Shown: piece by piece, positions 1-6,979 of the stretch
Layout: every line of letters begins with the position of its first letter
Position numbering within the stretch: position 1 is the first letter of the stretch
Made by a program: the position numbers and the translations under genes
Assembly (NCBI GenBank): GCA_947447995.1
Contig: CANFLQ010000014.1
Span: 1 to 40,726 of the forward strand
DNA: 40,726 bases
Direction of reading: 5' to 3'
From: Bacteroidota bacterium
GTDB taxonomy: Bacteria > Bacteroidota > Bacteroidia > 2-12-FULL-35-15
Notes under the pieces: generated by a model
Seen by the model: the letters and a program-made list of their open reading frames with translations, nothing else
What the model was told of the DNA's origin: nothing
Database searches by the model: none

Positions 1-1
1 C

Positions 2-115
2 TCTAATGCTAATGCGGAATCCTTCAACTCGAAAATAAAAGGATTTAGAGCCAATTTAAGAGGGGTAACTGATGTTAGTTTTTTTCTCTTTAGACTTGAA
101 AAATTATTTGCTTAA
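2..115 (+). CDS. ISAon1-like (ISL3-type) transposase, C-terminal fragment
   Basis: An open frame enters from the left edge and ends at TAA 113-115, giving 37 residues that begin SNANAESFNSKIKGFR and end FFLFRLEKLFA. This matches, from memory, the conserved C-terminus of ISAon1-family transposases (the AESFNxKIK...FRG...FFLFRLxxLFA pattern). The start and the DDE catalytic core lie outside the window, so I cannot say whether the gene is intact. The stop is followed by about 40 bases that should include the terminal inverted repeat of the element. Immediately after that, on the opposite strand, an integrase gene is cut off, which suggests the IS inserted into it. The ORF track missed this because it is short and has no start codon. 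The family call is recognition of a short conserved tail. Confidence 0.72.
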   Translation, partial: SNANAESFNSKIKGFRANLRGVTDVSFFLFRLEKLFA

Positions 116-165
116 TGAACTTGCTCCCCAGAAAATGGATGTGACCCGATCTACCGCTCGGATAT
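116..165. mobile_element. Probable right end of the IS element and junction with the integrase gene
   Basis: These bases lie between the transposase stop and the point near 150-165 where the minus-strand integrase reading (ending VSDIDIR) stops looking like an integrase. The stretch CTCCCCAGAAAATGGATGTG is a candidate terminal repeat. The partner end is outside the window, so the exact boundary and any target-site duplication cannot be fixed here. Confidence 0.4.
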
Positions 166-633
166 CTATGTCCGAAACATTTAATTTCCATTTAATGAAT
201 TCTTTTGTGTGGCTTAATGAAGTAACGTATCTTTTATAGGCGCCTTCGGCAAACTCTTTCCCTATTAATATTTTCATTTGTTTATTGTGCTCTTCAAATA
301 TCTTAATGAGCGAGCGATTTTTTTCTTCAATACCAAGTAATTTATTGCACATGCTGTCGGCATTTACAACAATTCCTCTCTGAATAAGTGCGGTTTGATG
401 ATCATATACCTGATTTTTCAGCATATCTAAATATGCATTCACGGATCTGGCTTCTTCGGTAGTCGCTTTCATCTTTCCGGCAGGGACAGACCACTTTGAT
501 ACTTCAACATATCGTTTGGTACTCACTTCGATACGTTTTCCATCAATGGTAACTCTTAAATAAATGGGGGCTAATCCTTCTGTTTTGGATTTTGTTCTTT
601 TTAGTAAAAAAGAATAGAAATTTTTGTTTGCAT
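155..633 (-). pseudogene. Tyrosine recombinase/integrase, N-terminal remnant (frameshifted and truncated)
   Basis: The minus strand reads as the arm-type DNA-binding domain plus the start of the SAM-like core-binding domain of a Bacteroidota phage-type integrase. Visible pieces are EGLAPIYLRVTIDGKRIEVS, STKRYVEVSKW, EEARSVNAYLD, IFEEHNKQM and SHTKEFIKWK. The track ORF (104-526) starts too late. The natural start is ATG at 633, preceded by GGAG, reading MQTKISILF. At a six-A run (606-611 on the plus strand) the frame must shift by one base to continue as LLKRTKSKTEGLAPIYLRV, so the gene is frameshifted, or one base was lost in sequencing. Homology ends around 155-165, where the IS end begins. 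The catalytic Arg/His/Tyr domain is absent, so it is certainly non-functional as an integrase. It sits about 250 bp beyond the 3' end of ssrA. Confidence 0.82.
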
Positions 634-729
634 TTGTGGTCTCCTATTTAGGGTGTAAAACTATCTTCATTCTATTTATCAAACAAGATGTTCATATTTT
701 GAACTACTTATCTGTAAAGGGATGTAGAG

Positions 730-774
730 AAATTCGGGTACCCGAAAGCTAAAAATATACGGGTACCCGAATTT
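730..774. repeat. Perfect 15-bp inverted repeat built from two CGGGTACCCG palindromes
   Basis: AAATTCGGGTACCCG (730-744) is the exact reverse complement of CGGGTACCCGAATTT (760-774), with a 15-base spacer. Each arm itself contains the palindrome CGGGTACCCG (735-744 and 760-769), with centres 25 bp apart. The GC-rich palindromes stand out in AT-rich sequence. They lie between the relic integrase start and the ssrA terminator. Possible roles are a regulator or recombinase binding site of the former element, or a structural hairpin. There is no direct evidence for any of these. Confidence 0.85.
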
Positions 775-825
775 ACCACCTCGACGATAGGATTTAATGA
801 ATATTTTGAGGAGGAGCTAAAAACA

Positions 826-859
826 AAAAGCCTTTAAATCATACGATTTAAAGGCTTTT
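826..859 (-). terminator. Rho-independent terminator of ssrA
   Basis: On the minus strand AAAAGCCTTTAAATC pairs with GATTTAAAGGCTTTT across a four-base loop, and the second arm is followed by TTTTTGTTTTT. It begins 24 bases after the mature tmRNA 3' end, as expected for a terminator of that gene. Confidence 0.85.
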
Positions 860-882
860 GCTGTTCTTTGAAACTGTGTTTG

Positions 883-1243
883 TGGAGTCGGAGGGATTCG
901 AACCCTCGTCCAAACAAGGAATTAATAAGCTTTCTACATGTGTATCAGAATTTTAATTTTCGATAAGCTTAGGTAGTTCTGCAAACCAAACACTTACTTA
1001 GTTTCTTTATCTCATCACGGATCGAAACGCTCCGCAACTATTTCTTCATTTGTTATGCTTCACTAGAGACGCAGAAGATCAGAGCTTCTCCGGAAACAAA
1101 GGCACTTAATACTTGGTATTAAGCAGCCATAGCGTAGTTAGACTCGCCTGATAAAAGTTGAAAATTGATTTTTACGAGCCATATTAACAACGCTCGACAT
1201 GCTTACATAAAAATCGCACTCGCTGTCAAAACCGTACGACCCC
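883..1243 (-). ncRNA. ssrA: tmRNA (ssrA)
   Basis: tmRNA rescues stalled ribosomes by acting first as an alanyl-tRNA and then as a short mRNA that encodes a degradation tag. The 5' end GGGGTCG pairs with the 3' CGACTCC to give a 7-bp acceptor stem with one G-U pair. The 3' T-arm reads GGACGAGGGTTCGAATCCCTCC, which contains the T-loop. The 3' CCA is not encoded and must be added afterwards. The tag frame reads GGC GAG TCT AAC TAC GCT ATG GCT GCT TAA (1148-1119), GESNYAMAA, so its end is YAMAA rather than the commoner YALAA. The in-frame codon before it is TCA (Ser). The gene has its own promoter and terminator. Confidence 0.95.
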
Positions 1244-1258
1244 ATTATTTTACTCATA

Positions 1259-1266
1259 CAAAGATA
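1259..1266 (-). promoter_or_regulatory. -7 box of the ssrA promoter
   Basis: The minus strand reads TATCTTTG, an exact match to the Bacteroidota TAnnTTTG element, ending 15 bases upstream of the mature tmRNA 5' end. I see no good TTG at the usual -33 position. Confidence 0.6.
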
Positions 1267-1317
1267 CTACAGAAAACACTATTTGATACTTTTTAAAATA
1301 AATTTGCTAAGAAAACT

Positions 1318-1325
1318 TAACTTTG
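1318..1325 (+). promoter_or_regulatory. -7 box upstream of the dehydrogenase gene
   Basis: TAACTTTG matches TAnnTTTG and lies 25 bases upstream of the ATG at 1351, which would give a leader of roughly 18-20 bases. A TTG at 1304-1306 is too close (11-base spacer) to be the standard -33 element. Confidence 0.55.
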
Positions 1326-1350
1326 TTATAACATCATTATTCCATGTATT

Positions 1351-2550
1351 ATGAAAATAGGCATTATTAGAGAAGGGAAAATCCCTCACGACAAAAGAGT
1401 TGCTTTTACTCCTGACCAATGTGTGTATATTCAAAATAATTTCAAAGGCGTTGAAGTATTTGTACAGCCAAGCGAATGGCGCTCCTACAAGGATCAGGAA
1501 TATCTCGTAAAAGGTATTACCATACAGGAAGACCTTAGCAACTGTGATATTTTATTTGGCGTGAAACAAGTTCCTAAAGATGACCTTATTCCCAATAAAA
1601 AATATTTGTTTTTTTCGCATACCATCAAAAAACAACCGCACAACAAAACTCTTTTACAAAGTTGTTTAAAAAACAATATACAACTGATAGATTATGAATG
1701 CTTAACGGACGCTACGTTTCATAGAATAATTGGCTTTGGATATTATGCAGGTTTAGTAGGTGCTTACAATGGTGTATTGGGGTATGGAAAAAAATATCAA
1801 TTGTTTAATTTAAAATCGGCTCACCTTTGCCACGATAAAAATGAATTACGACACGAACTAAAAAAAGCACATTTACCAAATATTAAAATTATAATTACCG
1901 GTAACGGACGTGTTGCTAATGGCGCTATTGAATTACTTGGTATGTTAGGAGTAAGAAGAATTACAGCATACGAGTTTCTTAATTTCTCCTTTATGGAAGC
2001 TACTTATGTTCAATTACATTCCAACAATTACAACGAAAAAACAGACGGTAGTGCTTGGGACACTAATGAGTTTTATCAATATCCCGAAAGATTTAGCTCC
2101 TCATTTGGGAAGTATACCAAATACTGCGATTTACTTATCCATTGCTCCTTCTGGAATCCTAATGCTCCAATTTTATTCACTAAAAAAGAAATGCATTCGC
2201 CCGATTTCCGTATTGGTGTTATTGCCGATATTACTTGCGATATTAATGGCTCTATCCCTTCTACTACTAAAGCAAGTAGTATCGAAAATAAATTTTATGG
2301 GTATGACCCAGTAACCGAAACCATTGAAGAACCTTTTAGTAACCACACCATTGCCGTTATGGCTGTTGATAATTTACCTTGTGAATTACCACGAAATGCT
2401 TCCGAAGATTTTGGAAAAGAATTAATTGAAAAAATACTCCCTTCACTATTGGTGCATGATAAAGATGGAATGATAGAAAGAGCCACTATTACAAAAAACA
2501 ATGAATTGATGCCTCGATTTATGTATTTGAGTGATTATGTAGCAGAATAA
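1351..2550 (+). CDS. Alanine dehydrogenase / saccharopine dehydrogenase-like NAD(P)-dependent oxidoreductase
   Basis: This is a 399-residue cytoplasmic enzyme of the superfamily that includes alanine dehydrogenase, transhydrogenase alpha subunit and the lysine-forming saccharopine dehydrogenase. The N-terminus REGKIPHDKRVAFTP is the family's substrate-side signature (Lys/Arg residues that hold the keto-acid). The nucleotide-binding loop ITGNGRVANGAIELLG is at about residues 183-198. The C-terminal DNLPCELPRNASEDFG is typical of the saccharopine-dehydrogenase-like branch rather than of classical Ald. Length is normal for the family. Database annotation of such proteins in this phylum is usually just alanine dehydrogenase, but the real substrate cannot be told from sequence. 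It is a single gene with its own -7 box, and it converges with the next gene with 3 bases between the two stops. Confidence 0.8.
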   Translation: MKIGIIREGKIPHDKRVAFTPDQCVYIQNNFKGVEVFVQPSEWRSYKDQEYLVKGITIQEDLSNCDILFGVKQVPKDDLIPNKKYLFFSHTIKKQPHNKTLLQSCLKNNIQLIDYECLTDATFHRIIGFGYYAGLVGAYNGVLGYGKKYQLFNLKSAHLCHDKNELRHELKKAHLPNIKIIITGNGRVANGAIELLGMLGVRRITAYEFLNFSFMEATYVQLHSNNYNEKTDGSAWDTNEFYQYPERFSSSFGKYTKYCDLLIHCSFWNPNAPILFTKKEMHSPDFRIGVIADITCDINGSIPSTTKASSIENKFYGYDPVTETIEEPFSNHTIAVMAVDNLPCELPRNASEDFGKELIEKILPSLLVHDKDGMIERATITKNNELMPRFMYLSDYVAE

Positions 2551-2553
2551 TAA

Positions 2554-3189
2554 CTATTTTAAAGGCAGCATCAATGGATGTTTTTCGTTGTATTTACGCA
2601 AATAAATAAACTGAGAATCGTATTTTTCGCGTTTCCCCAATTTCATAAACTGATCATATAATTCAGTATCTCTTTTTATTAGAGTTGTAAAACTTTTTAA
2701 ATCAAATGGAATAGTTTTTTCTGTTTGTGTATCGTAAATAAATAGGCGCAACTCTTCGGTAGTTGTGCTTAAGCCATAATTAGAATACATGGGATCCATA
2801 AAACTAGCAGTTGTGGTAACCAAGGCTGTAAATTGCAATAATGTTCCTATAACATTAACCCTACTAAAATCGTTATTGTAATAAATATAAAGCATTCTAT
2901 TTTGAGTATAACCCCAAATTTCAGTTGTTTGTATCTTTTGCTCAATGCCCATTGTATCCCTGTAAACAATGTATTTTTCCTGAACTACCTGTTTTAAAAA
3001 ATCAACACTATTTTTTGAAATATTTGCAACAATCGACGTGTTATTTATCGGGGTGTTATTTTTAAATTGATTAATAGTTAAATACAACCCTTCCGAAAAT
3101 TCATAATCACGGGTATAAACAACCGAATTGACTTGTGATAGTCCTACTAAGGAAATTAGAAAAAAATTGATAGTTAAATTTTTTTTCAT
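2554..3189 (-). CDS. Secreted protein of unknown function
   Basis: This 211-residue protein has an N-terminal signal-type hydrophobic segment (LTINFFLISLVGLSQVNS) and no later convincing membrane anchor, except a short hydrophobic patch near LLQFTALVTTTASF. The section TRDYEFSEGLYLTINQFKNN resembles a widespread family of uncharacterised exported Bacteroidota proteins with a similar 'F.EGlYlt...Fk.N.P' opening. I do not recognise a catalytic motif. It starts at ATG 3189 followed by a Lys-rich n-region. It is monocistronic, convergent with the dehydrogenase gene and divergent from the His-rich/TonB unit. Location is probably periplasm or outer surface. Confidence 0.7.
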   Translation of the reverse strand: MKKNLTINFFLISLVGLSQVNSVVYTRDYEFSEGLYLTINQFKNNTPINNTSIVANISKNSVDFLKQVVQEKYIVYRDTMGIEQKIQTTEIWGYTQNRMLYIYYNNDFSRVNVIGTLLQFTALVTTTASFMDPMYSNYGLSTTTEELRLFIYDTQTEKTIPFDLKSFTTLIKRDTELYDQFMKLGKREKYDSQFIYLRKYNEKHPLMLPLK

Positions 3190-3301
3190 CTAAAATAACG
3201 GTCTTTATATTAAATCAAAGTGCTTTAATCTGAAACCAAAATACAATTAATTATTTATAGAAGTTGGTTTAATTTGGTATAAATTTATGTCTGAATACCT
3301 T

Positions 3302-3391
3302 AGAGCCTGTTTAAAATTTATTTGTATAAATTTATATCACCCCTAAAAGAGTTTTATTAGTATTTATACAAATAAATTTTAAACAGGCTCT
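3302..3391. repeat. MITE-like 30-bp perfect terminal inverted repeat element
   Basis: AGAGCCTGTTTAAAATTTAT... (3302-3331) is exactly reverse-complemented at 3362-3391, with a 30-base unrelated spacer. Perfect 30-bp arms are longer than a terminator needs, and there is no terminal T-run. The outer sequence GAGCCTGTTTAAA looks like an IS terminal repeat, and a diverged relative (AGAATCTGTTTAAATTT) occurs at 6369. The best reading is a miniature inverted-repeat element. No target-site duplication is obvious. The rest of 3190-3492 holds only the promoter and leader of the next gene. Confidence 0.7.
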
Positions 3392-3444
3392 CAATGTAAA
3401 AAAACTATTGCACAAAATTTAGCCTTCAACACCTAAATGTTTCT

Positions 3445-3452
3445 TACATTTG
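3445..3452 (+). promoter_or_regulatory. -7 box of the His-rich/TonB receptor unit
   Basis: TACATTTG is an exact TAnnTTTG match 40 bases before the TTG start at 3493. Transcription would start near 3458-3460. A small hairpin (TACCGC-TTTAG-GCGGTA, 3465-3481) would then form at the very 5' end of the message, just upstream of the start codon. Confidence 0.55.
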
Positions 3453-3492
3453 ATAACACTTATTTACCGCTTTAGGCGGTAGCTAATTAATT

Positions 3493-3795
3493 TTGAAAAA
3501 TTTTATATCCTCTTTTTTATTACTGCTTTTTCTTTTTCCTATTGCGGAAAAGGGCTTGCACCAGTATGAACATAAAAATGATATACATTGCACCGCTTCA
3601 AACAAACACTTTCACGAAGTTGAACACCATTGTTCCATTTGTGATATTCTACTTTTAGATGCGCATACATCTTGTTCCATAGAAATAAAAATAAATCCGC
3701 CCACTCAAAATTATCAGTTCATACAAATTACTGAACACACGCACACACTAACATCATTCCCGCTTTTACCCTCCAGAGCCCCTCCTACTGTTTAG
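3493..3795 (+). CDS. Small exported His/Cys-rich protein, putative metal binder
   Basis: This 100-residue protein has a signal-type N-terminus (NFISSFLLLLFLFPIAEKG) followed by a short His/Cys-rich mature part: HQYEHKNDIHC at about residues 23-33 and HFHEVEHHCSICD at about 39-51, then EHTHT. Clustered His and a CxxC pair suggest Zn, Cu or similar binding. I infer this from composition, not from a named domain. The start is TTG, because the frame has a TAA stop just upstream (3484) and no earlier ATG. It precedes the TonB receptor by 97 bases on the same strand, with no terminator other than a hairpin that may regulate. Small proteins of this kind are commonly seen in front of TonB receptors in this phylum. 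Confidence 0.65.
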   Translation: MKNFISSFLLLLFLFPIAEKGLHQYEHKNDIHCTASNKHFHEVEHHCSICDILLLDAHTSCSIEIKINPPTQNYQFIQITEHTHTLTSFPLLPSRAPPTV

Positions 3796-3838
3796 TTTAG
3801 TTAAATTTAATTTCGACCTTATATATTCAACTAATCAA

Positions 3839-3871
3839 AATCCAATTCAATTAAACCAATTGAATTGGATT
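3839..3871 (+). promoter_or_regulatory. Perfect 14-bp hairpin 21 bases before the TonB receptor start
   Basis: AATCCAATTCAATT (3839-3852) pairs perfectly with AATTGAATTGGATT (3858-3871) around the loop AAACC. The 3' side is TCATTTATTT, not a clean T-run, so it is a poor terminator. The position just before the ATG (3893) suggests an operator, an attenuator or a translational control hairpin for the receptor. This is inference from position and symmetry. Confidence 0.6.
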
Positions 3872-3892
3872 CATTTATTTAAAAAAGCACCC

Positions 3893-6328
3893 ATGAAAAA
3901 ATACAATTACCTATTGTGTTTACTATTCTGTTGGATATTAAATACTATTACTGCAAAATCTATTACTAATTTTAGGGATGTAACTCTTACAGGCAAAATA
4001 ACAGATGCGTCAACAGGAATAACAATTCCGGGAGCTATTGTTTATATTCCAGATTTAAAAACAGGAGCTATTTCCGGAGTTGACGGAACATACATTATCA
4101 ACAATTTACCCCAGTCAAAAATACTTATTCAGGTAAGTTCTATCGGATATAAAACAATTATTGAAACCATCGATCTTTCGATGATTTCTGTTAAAGATTT
4201 TTTATTAGAAACGTCGGTAACTGAAATGCATGAAATTATTGTAACGGGACTTACTGCTGGGGCAGAGAAAAATAGAACGCCAACACCTATGAGTATTGTT
4301 TCAAAAACAATGTTGCTTCAAAATTCGTCTACCAATATTATCGATGCCATTGCTAAACAACCCGGTATATCACAAATAACAAGCGGTTCCGGAATTTCAA
4401 AGCCTGTTATCCGAGGATTGGGATTTAACAGGGTTGTTGTTATAAACGATGGTATACGGCAAGAAGGGCAACAATGGGGGAGTGAACACGGAATTGAAAT
4501 TGATGAATATTCGGTAAACAAAGTAGAGATATTAAAAGGTCCTGCAAGTCTTTCCTATGGCTCAGATGCAATGGCCGGGGTGATAAACATTATCTCTGCT
4601 CCTACGCTGCCTTTAGGTAAAATGGAAGGAAACATCATTACAAATTACCAAACAAATAATGGATTGGTAGGATATTCGGCAAACATTGCAGGCAATCAAA
4701 AGGGACTTATTTGGAACCTTAGGTACAGCAATAAAATGACGCACGCCTATCAAAATAAATACGACGGATCTGTTTTTAATTCGGCATTTAAAGAAAATAC
4801 GATTACCGGAATTATTGGTGTAAACAAAGCCTGGGGATACTCTCATTTACATTTTAGTGATTATAATCTTACACTTGGTATCACCGAAGGAGAACGTGAT
4901 AGCCTGACAGGGAAATTTATAAAAACCATGGCTATTAATGACACTCTTATAGGTAGTGAGGTGGCAGCAAAAAAAGATTTCCAATCCTATTCGTTTTACA
5001 ATCCATTTCAAAAAATCACTCATTATAAAATAGTAAGTAACAATAGCTTTATAATTGGGAATGGCAGTATTAAAGCCGTACTTGGATTTCAACAAAATCA
5101 GCGCAAAGAATTTGGCAATGTACTTATGCCCAAACAATATGGTTTGTATTTTTTATTAAACACGTTTAATTATGATTTCCGTTATGTATTACCCGAAAGA
5201 AACAACTTATCTATTTCTATTGGAACAAATGGGATGCAGCAAACATCTAAAAATAAAGGAATAGAATTTTTAATACCGGCATATAATTTATTTGATATTG
5301 GTGCATTTGTTATCATCCGAAAATCATTTAAAAAACTTGATATAAGTGGCGGTATAAGATATGATTCAAGAATACAACATGGAAATGATTTGTATGTAAA
5401 TTCAACAGGTCAAAAAGTGGAAAATATTGACGCCTCAACGGTTCAGCAATTTAAACAATTCAACGCCAGATTTAACGGTGCATCCGGAAGTGTTGGAGCT
5501 ACGTATCAATTTTCAGAAAAAATATTTGGAAAAATAAATGCCTCACGCGGATACAGGGCACCTAACATTGGTGAACTATCGGCCAATGGGGTACATGAAG
5601 GCACTTTACGGTACGAAATTGGGAGCCCTAATCTAAAGGCAGAAACTAGCTTACAACTGGATTTTGCATTCGGCATAAATTCAGAACATATTTCGGCCGA
5701 AGTGGATGTGTTTAACAATTCCATTTCCAATTTTATTTTTTCACGGCAATTAAACTCCATCCTGGGTGGAGATTCCATCACTCAAGGTTTTAATACATTT
5801 AAGTTTATTGCCGGCAATGCCAATTTAAGAGGTGGTGAAATAAGTATTGATTTTCATCCTCACCCAATTCATTGGTTGCATTTTCAAAATACGTTTTCGT
5901 ATGTTCAATCGCTTCAAAAAAATCAATCCGACTCAACAAAATACCTCCCTTATACTCCGCCTGCAAAATTGCAATCGGAATTAAGAGCCGACATTAAACA
6001 TATAGGCAACGAAGTGAATGATGCCTATTTTAAAGTGGAGCTAGAAAATTATTTTGCACAAAACAATTTTTATTCGGCATACCAAACAGAAACTCAAACA
6101 CCGGGATATACACTTATTAATTTAGGAGCAGGAAGTAATTTTACAAAAAACGATAAAACCTTTTTTTCGCTCTACATCAGCGTTAATAACCTTGCTGATG
6201 TTGCTTATCAAAGTCATTTAAGCAGATTAAAATACGCTCCTATCAACTATTCTACCGGCAGAACCGGGGTATACAATATGGGAAGAAATATTAGTTTTAA
6301 AATAGTAGTGCCATTAGATTTAAAATAA
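3893..6328 (+). CDS. TonB-dependent outer-membrane receptor, probable metal (ZnuD-like) type
   Basis: The gene encodes 811 residues. The track's TTG start (3860) falls inside a hairpin; ATG 3893 gives a proper signal peptide (MKKYNYLLCLLFCWILNT). A CarboxypepD_reg-like domain follows (VTLTGKITDASTG to about residue 115). The plug domain runs from about 120 to 245, with VIRGLGFNRVVVINDGIR, GQQWGSEHGIEIDEYS and VEILKGPASLSYGSDAMAGV. The rest is the 22-strand barrel, ending NMGRNISFKIVVPLDLK. It imports a ligand across the outer membrane using TonB/ExbBD energy. The plug pattern RQEGQQWGxEHGIEID and the His-containing barrel loop FHPHPIHWLHF resemble zinc/copper-type receptors, and the upstream His-rich gene agrees. 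Substrate assignment remains inference. Confidence 0.88.
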   Translation: MKKYNYLLCLLFCWILNTITAKSITNFRDVTLTGKITDASTGITIPGAIVYIPDLKTGAISGVDGTYIINNLPQSKILIQVSSIGYKTIIETIDLSMISVKDFLLETSVTEMHEIIVTGLTAGAEKNRTPTPMSIVSKTMLLQNSSTNIIDAIAKQPGISQITSGSGISKPVIRGLGFNRVVVINDGIRQEGQQWGSEHGIEIDEYSVNKVEILKGPASLSYGSDAMAGVINIISAPTLPLGKMEGNIITNYQTNNGLVGYSANIAGNQKGLIWNLRYSNKMTHAYQNKYDGSVFNSAFKENTITGIIGVNKAWGYSHLHFSDYNLTLGITEGERDSLTGKFIKTMAINDTLIGSEVAAKKDFQSYSFYNPFQKITHYKIVSNNSFIIGNGSIKAVLGFQQNQRKEFGNVLMPKQYGLYFLLNTFNYDFRYVLPERNNLSISIGTNGMQQTSKNKGIEFLIPAYNLFDIGAFVIIRKSFKKLDISGGIRYDSRIQHGNDLYVNSTGQKVENIDASTVQQFKQFNARFNGASGSVGATYQFSEKIFGKINASRGYRAPNIGELSANGVHEGTLRYEIGSPNLKAETSLQLDFAFGINSEHISAEVDVFNNSISNFIFSRQLNSILGGDSITQGFNTFKFIAGNANLRGGEISIDFHPHPIHWLHFQNTFSYVQSLQKNQSDSTKYLPYTPPAKLQSELRADIKHIGNEVNDAYFKVELENYFAQNNFYSAYQTETQTPGYTLINLGAGSNFTKNDKTFFSLYISVNNLADVAYQSHLSRLKYAPINYSTGRTGVYNMGRNISFKIVVPLDLK

Positions 6329-6368
6329 TTTTACGGGAAAGGGAACAAATTTATTTTCTAGCTTTTTT

Positions 6369-6525
6369 AGAATCTGTTTAAATTTCATTCAAATTATTTT
6401 CAGGTATTATTTTCATAAAGTTCTCGACTCCGCTCGAACTGACTAAATGCCCCGTCAATTCGAGCGGAGTAAAGAATATGGGTTTTGAATATCATAATTC
6501 ACATTTAAAATCTAAACAGTTACTT
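6369..6525. repeat. Decayed MITE-like inverted arms related to the element at 3302
   Basis: AGAATCTGTTTAAATTT (6369-6385) resembles the arm AGAGCCTGTTTAAAATTT of the 3302 element, and the right side contains ATTTTAGATTTAAATG-like sequence ending in CTAAACAG (6504-6519) in inverted orientation. A REP-like hairpin lies between them. The match is imperfect, so this is a possible older copy. Confidence 0.35.
6420..6477. repeat. REP-like palindromic repeat (CTCGACTCCGCTCGAACTGAC)
   Basis: Arm GTTCTCGACTCCGCTCGAAC (6420-6443 with GAC T-side) pairs 20 of 24 with GTCAATTCGAGCGGAGTAAA (6454-6477) across a 10-base loop. A sister copy stands at 6992. Repeats of this CTCGACTTCGCTCGAAC type are scattered through many Bacteroidota genomes (from memory). 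Confidence 0.7.
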
Positions 6526-6948
6526 ATACTTCAAGGTAAGTTTTTTGTTTTCGTAATCAATTACAGCCTTGTATTCCAGCAAAATATCACTGCCTAAAAC
6601 ACCAACTACTTGCTTTAAGCCTAATTCCTTGTAGGATTGATTTACATGCGACAAATCCATTAATACAATGGTGTAGTTACAAATTGAAAGGTTACCTAAT
6701 TCCAATTTTCTTATAGCGGTAAATTCACTTTTAATTTTGTCGGTTCCTAAACCAACCGATAACTTACTATGTTTTTTAAACTTTTTTTCTTCAACGTATT
6801 TTTTAATCCGTTTTAAATCAAATACCGTTTTTGAAGCGCCTGTATCTATAATTACTTTAGCTGATTTACCATTGATGGTTATTTTCATCAACAAATGAAA
6901 ACCATCGCCACCGATAGAAATTACTTTAAACGGAATTTCTGTTATCAT
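6520..6948 (-). CDS. Retropepsin-like aspartic protease
   Basis: This is a 142-residue protein with the pepsin-family active-site motif VIIDTGASKTVFD (Asp at about residue 35) and the usual second half GVLGSDILLEYKAVIDY. That is a single-domain clan AA protease expected to work as a homodimer, like retropepsin and the bacterial Asp_protease_2 group. The track begins at 7062, but the first 38 codons there merely translate the REP-like repeat, so the start is ATG 6948 (MITEIPFKV). No signal peptide is seen from that start. It lies between two REP-like repeats, downstream of and on the same strand as mdh, but separated from it by a strong terminator. Cellular substrate unknown. Confidence 0.8.
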   Translation of the reverse strand: MITEIPFKVISIGGDGFHLLMKITINGKSAKVIIDTGASKTVFDLKRIKKYVEEKKFKKHSKLSVGLGTDKIKSEFTAIRKLELGNLSICNYTIVLMDLSHVNQSYKELGLKQVVGVLGSDILLEYKAVIDYENKKLTLKYK

Positions 6949-6979
6949 TTTTATGAAGATCAGCTTCAAAATTAATCCA

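Noticed and set aside
883-912. A tRNA gene suggested by GGATTCGAACCC at 894-905
   Set aside because: It is the T-arm of tmRNA; there is no anticodon arm, and the 5' partner is 330 bases away.
3302-3391. The 30-bp inverted repeat as an ordinary terminator
   Set aside because: It is between divergent genes rather than at a gene end, the loop is 30 bases and no T-run follows.
4318-5781. Antisense ORFs over the TonB receptor
   Set aside because: Shadows; the receptor frame is continuous and domain-complete.
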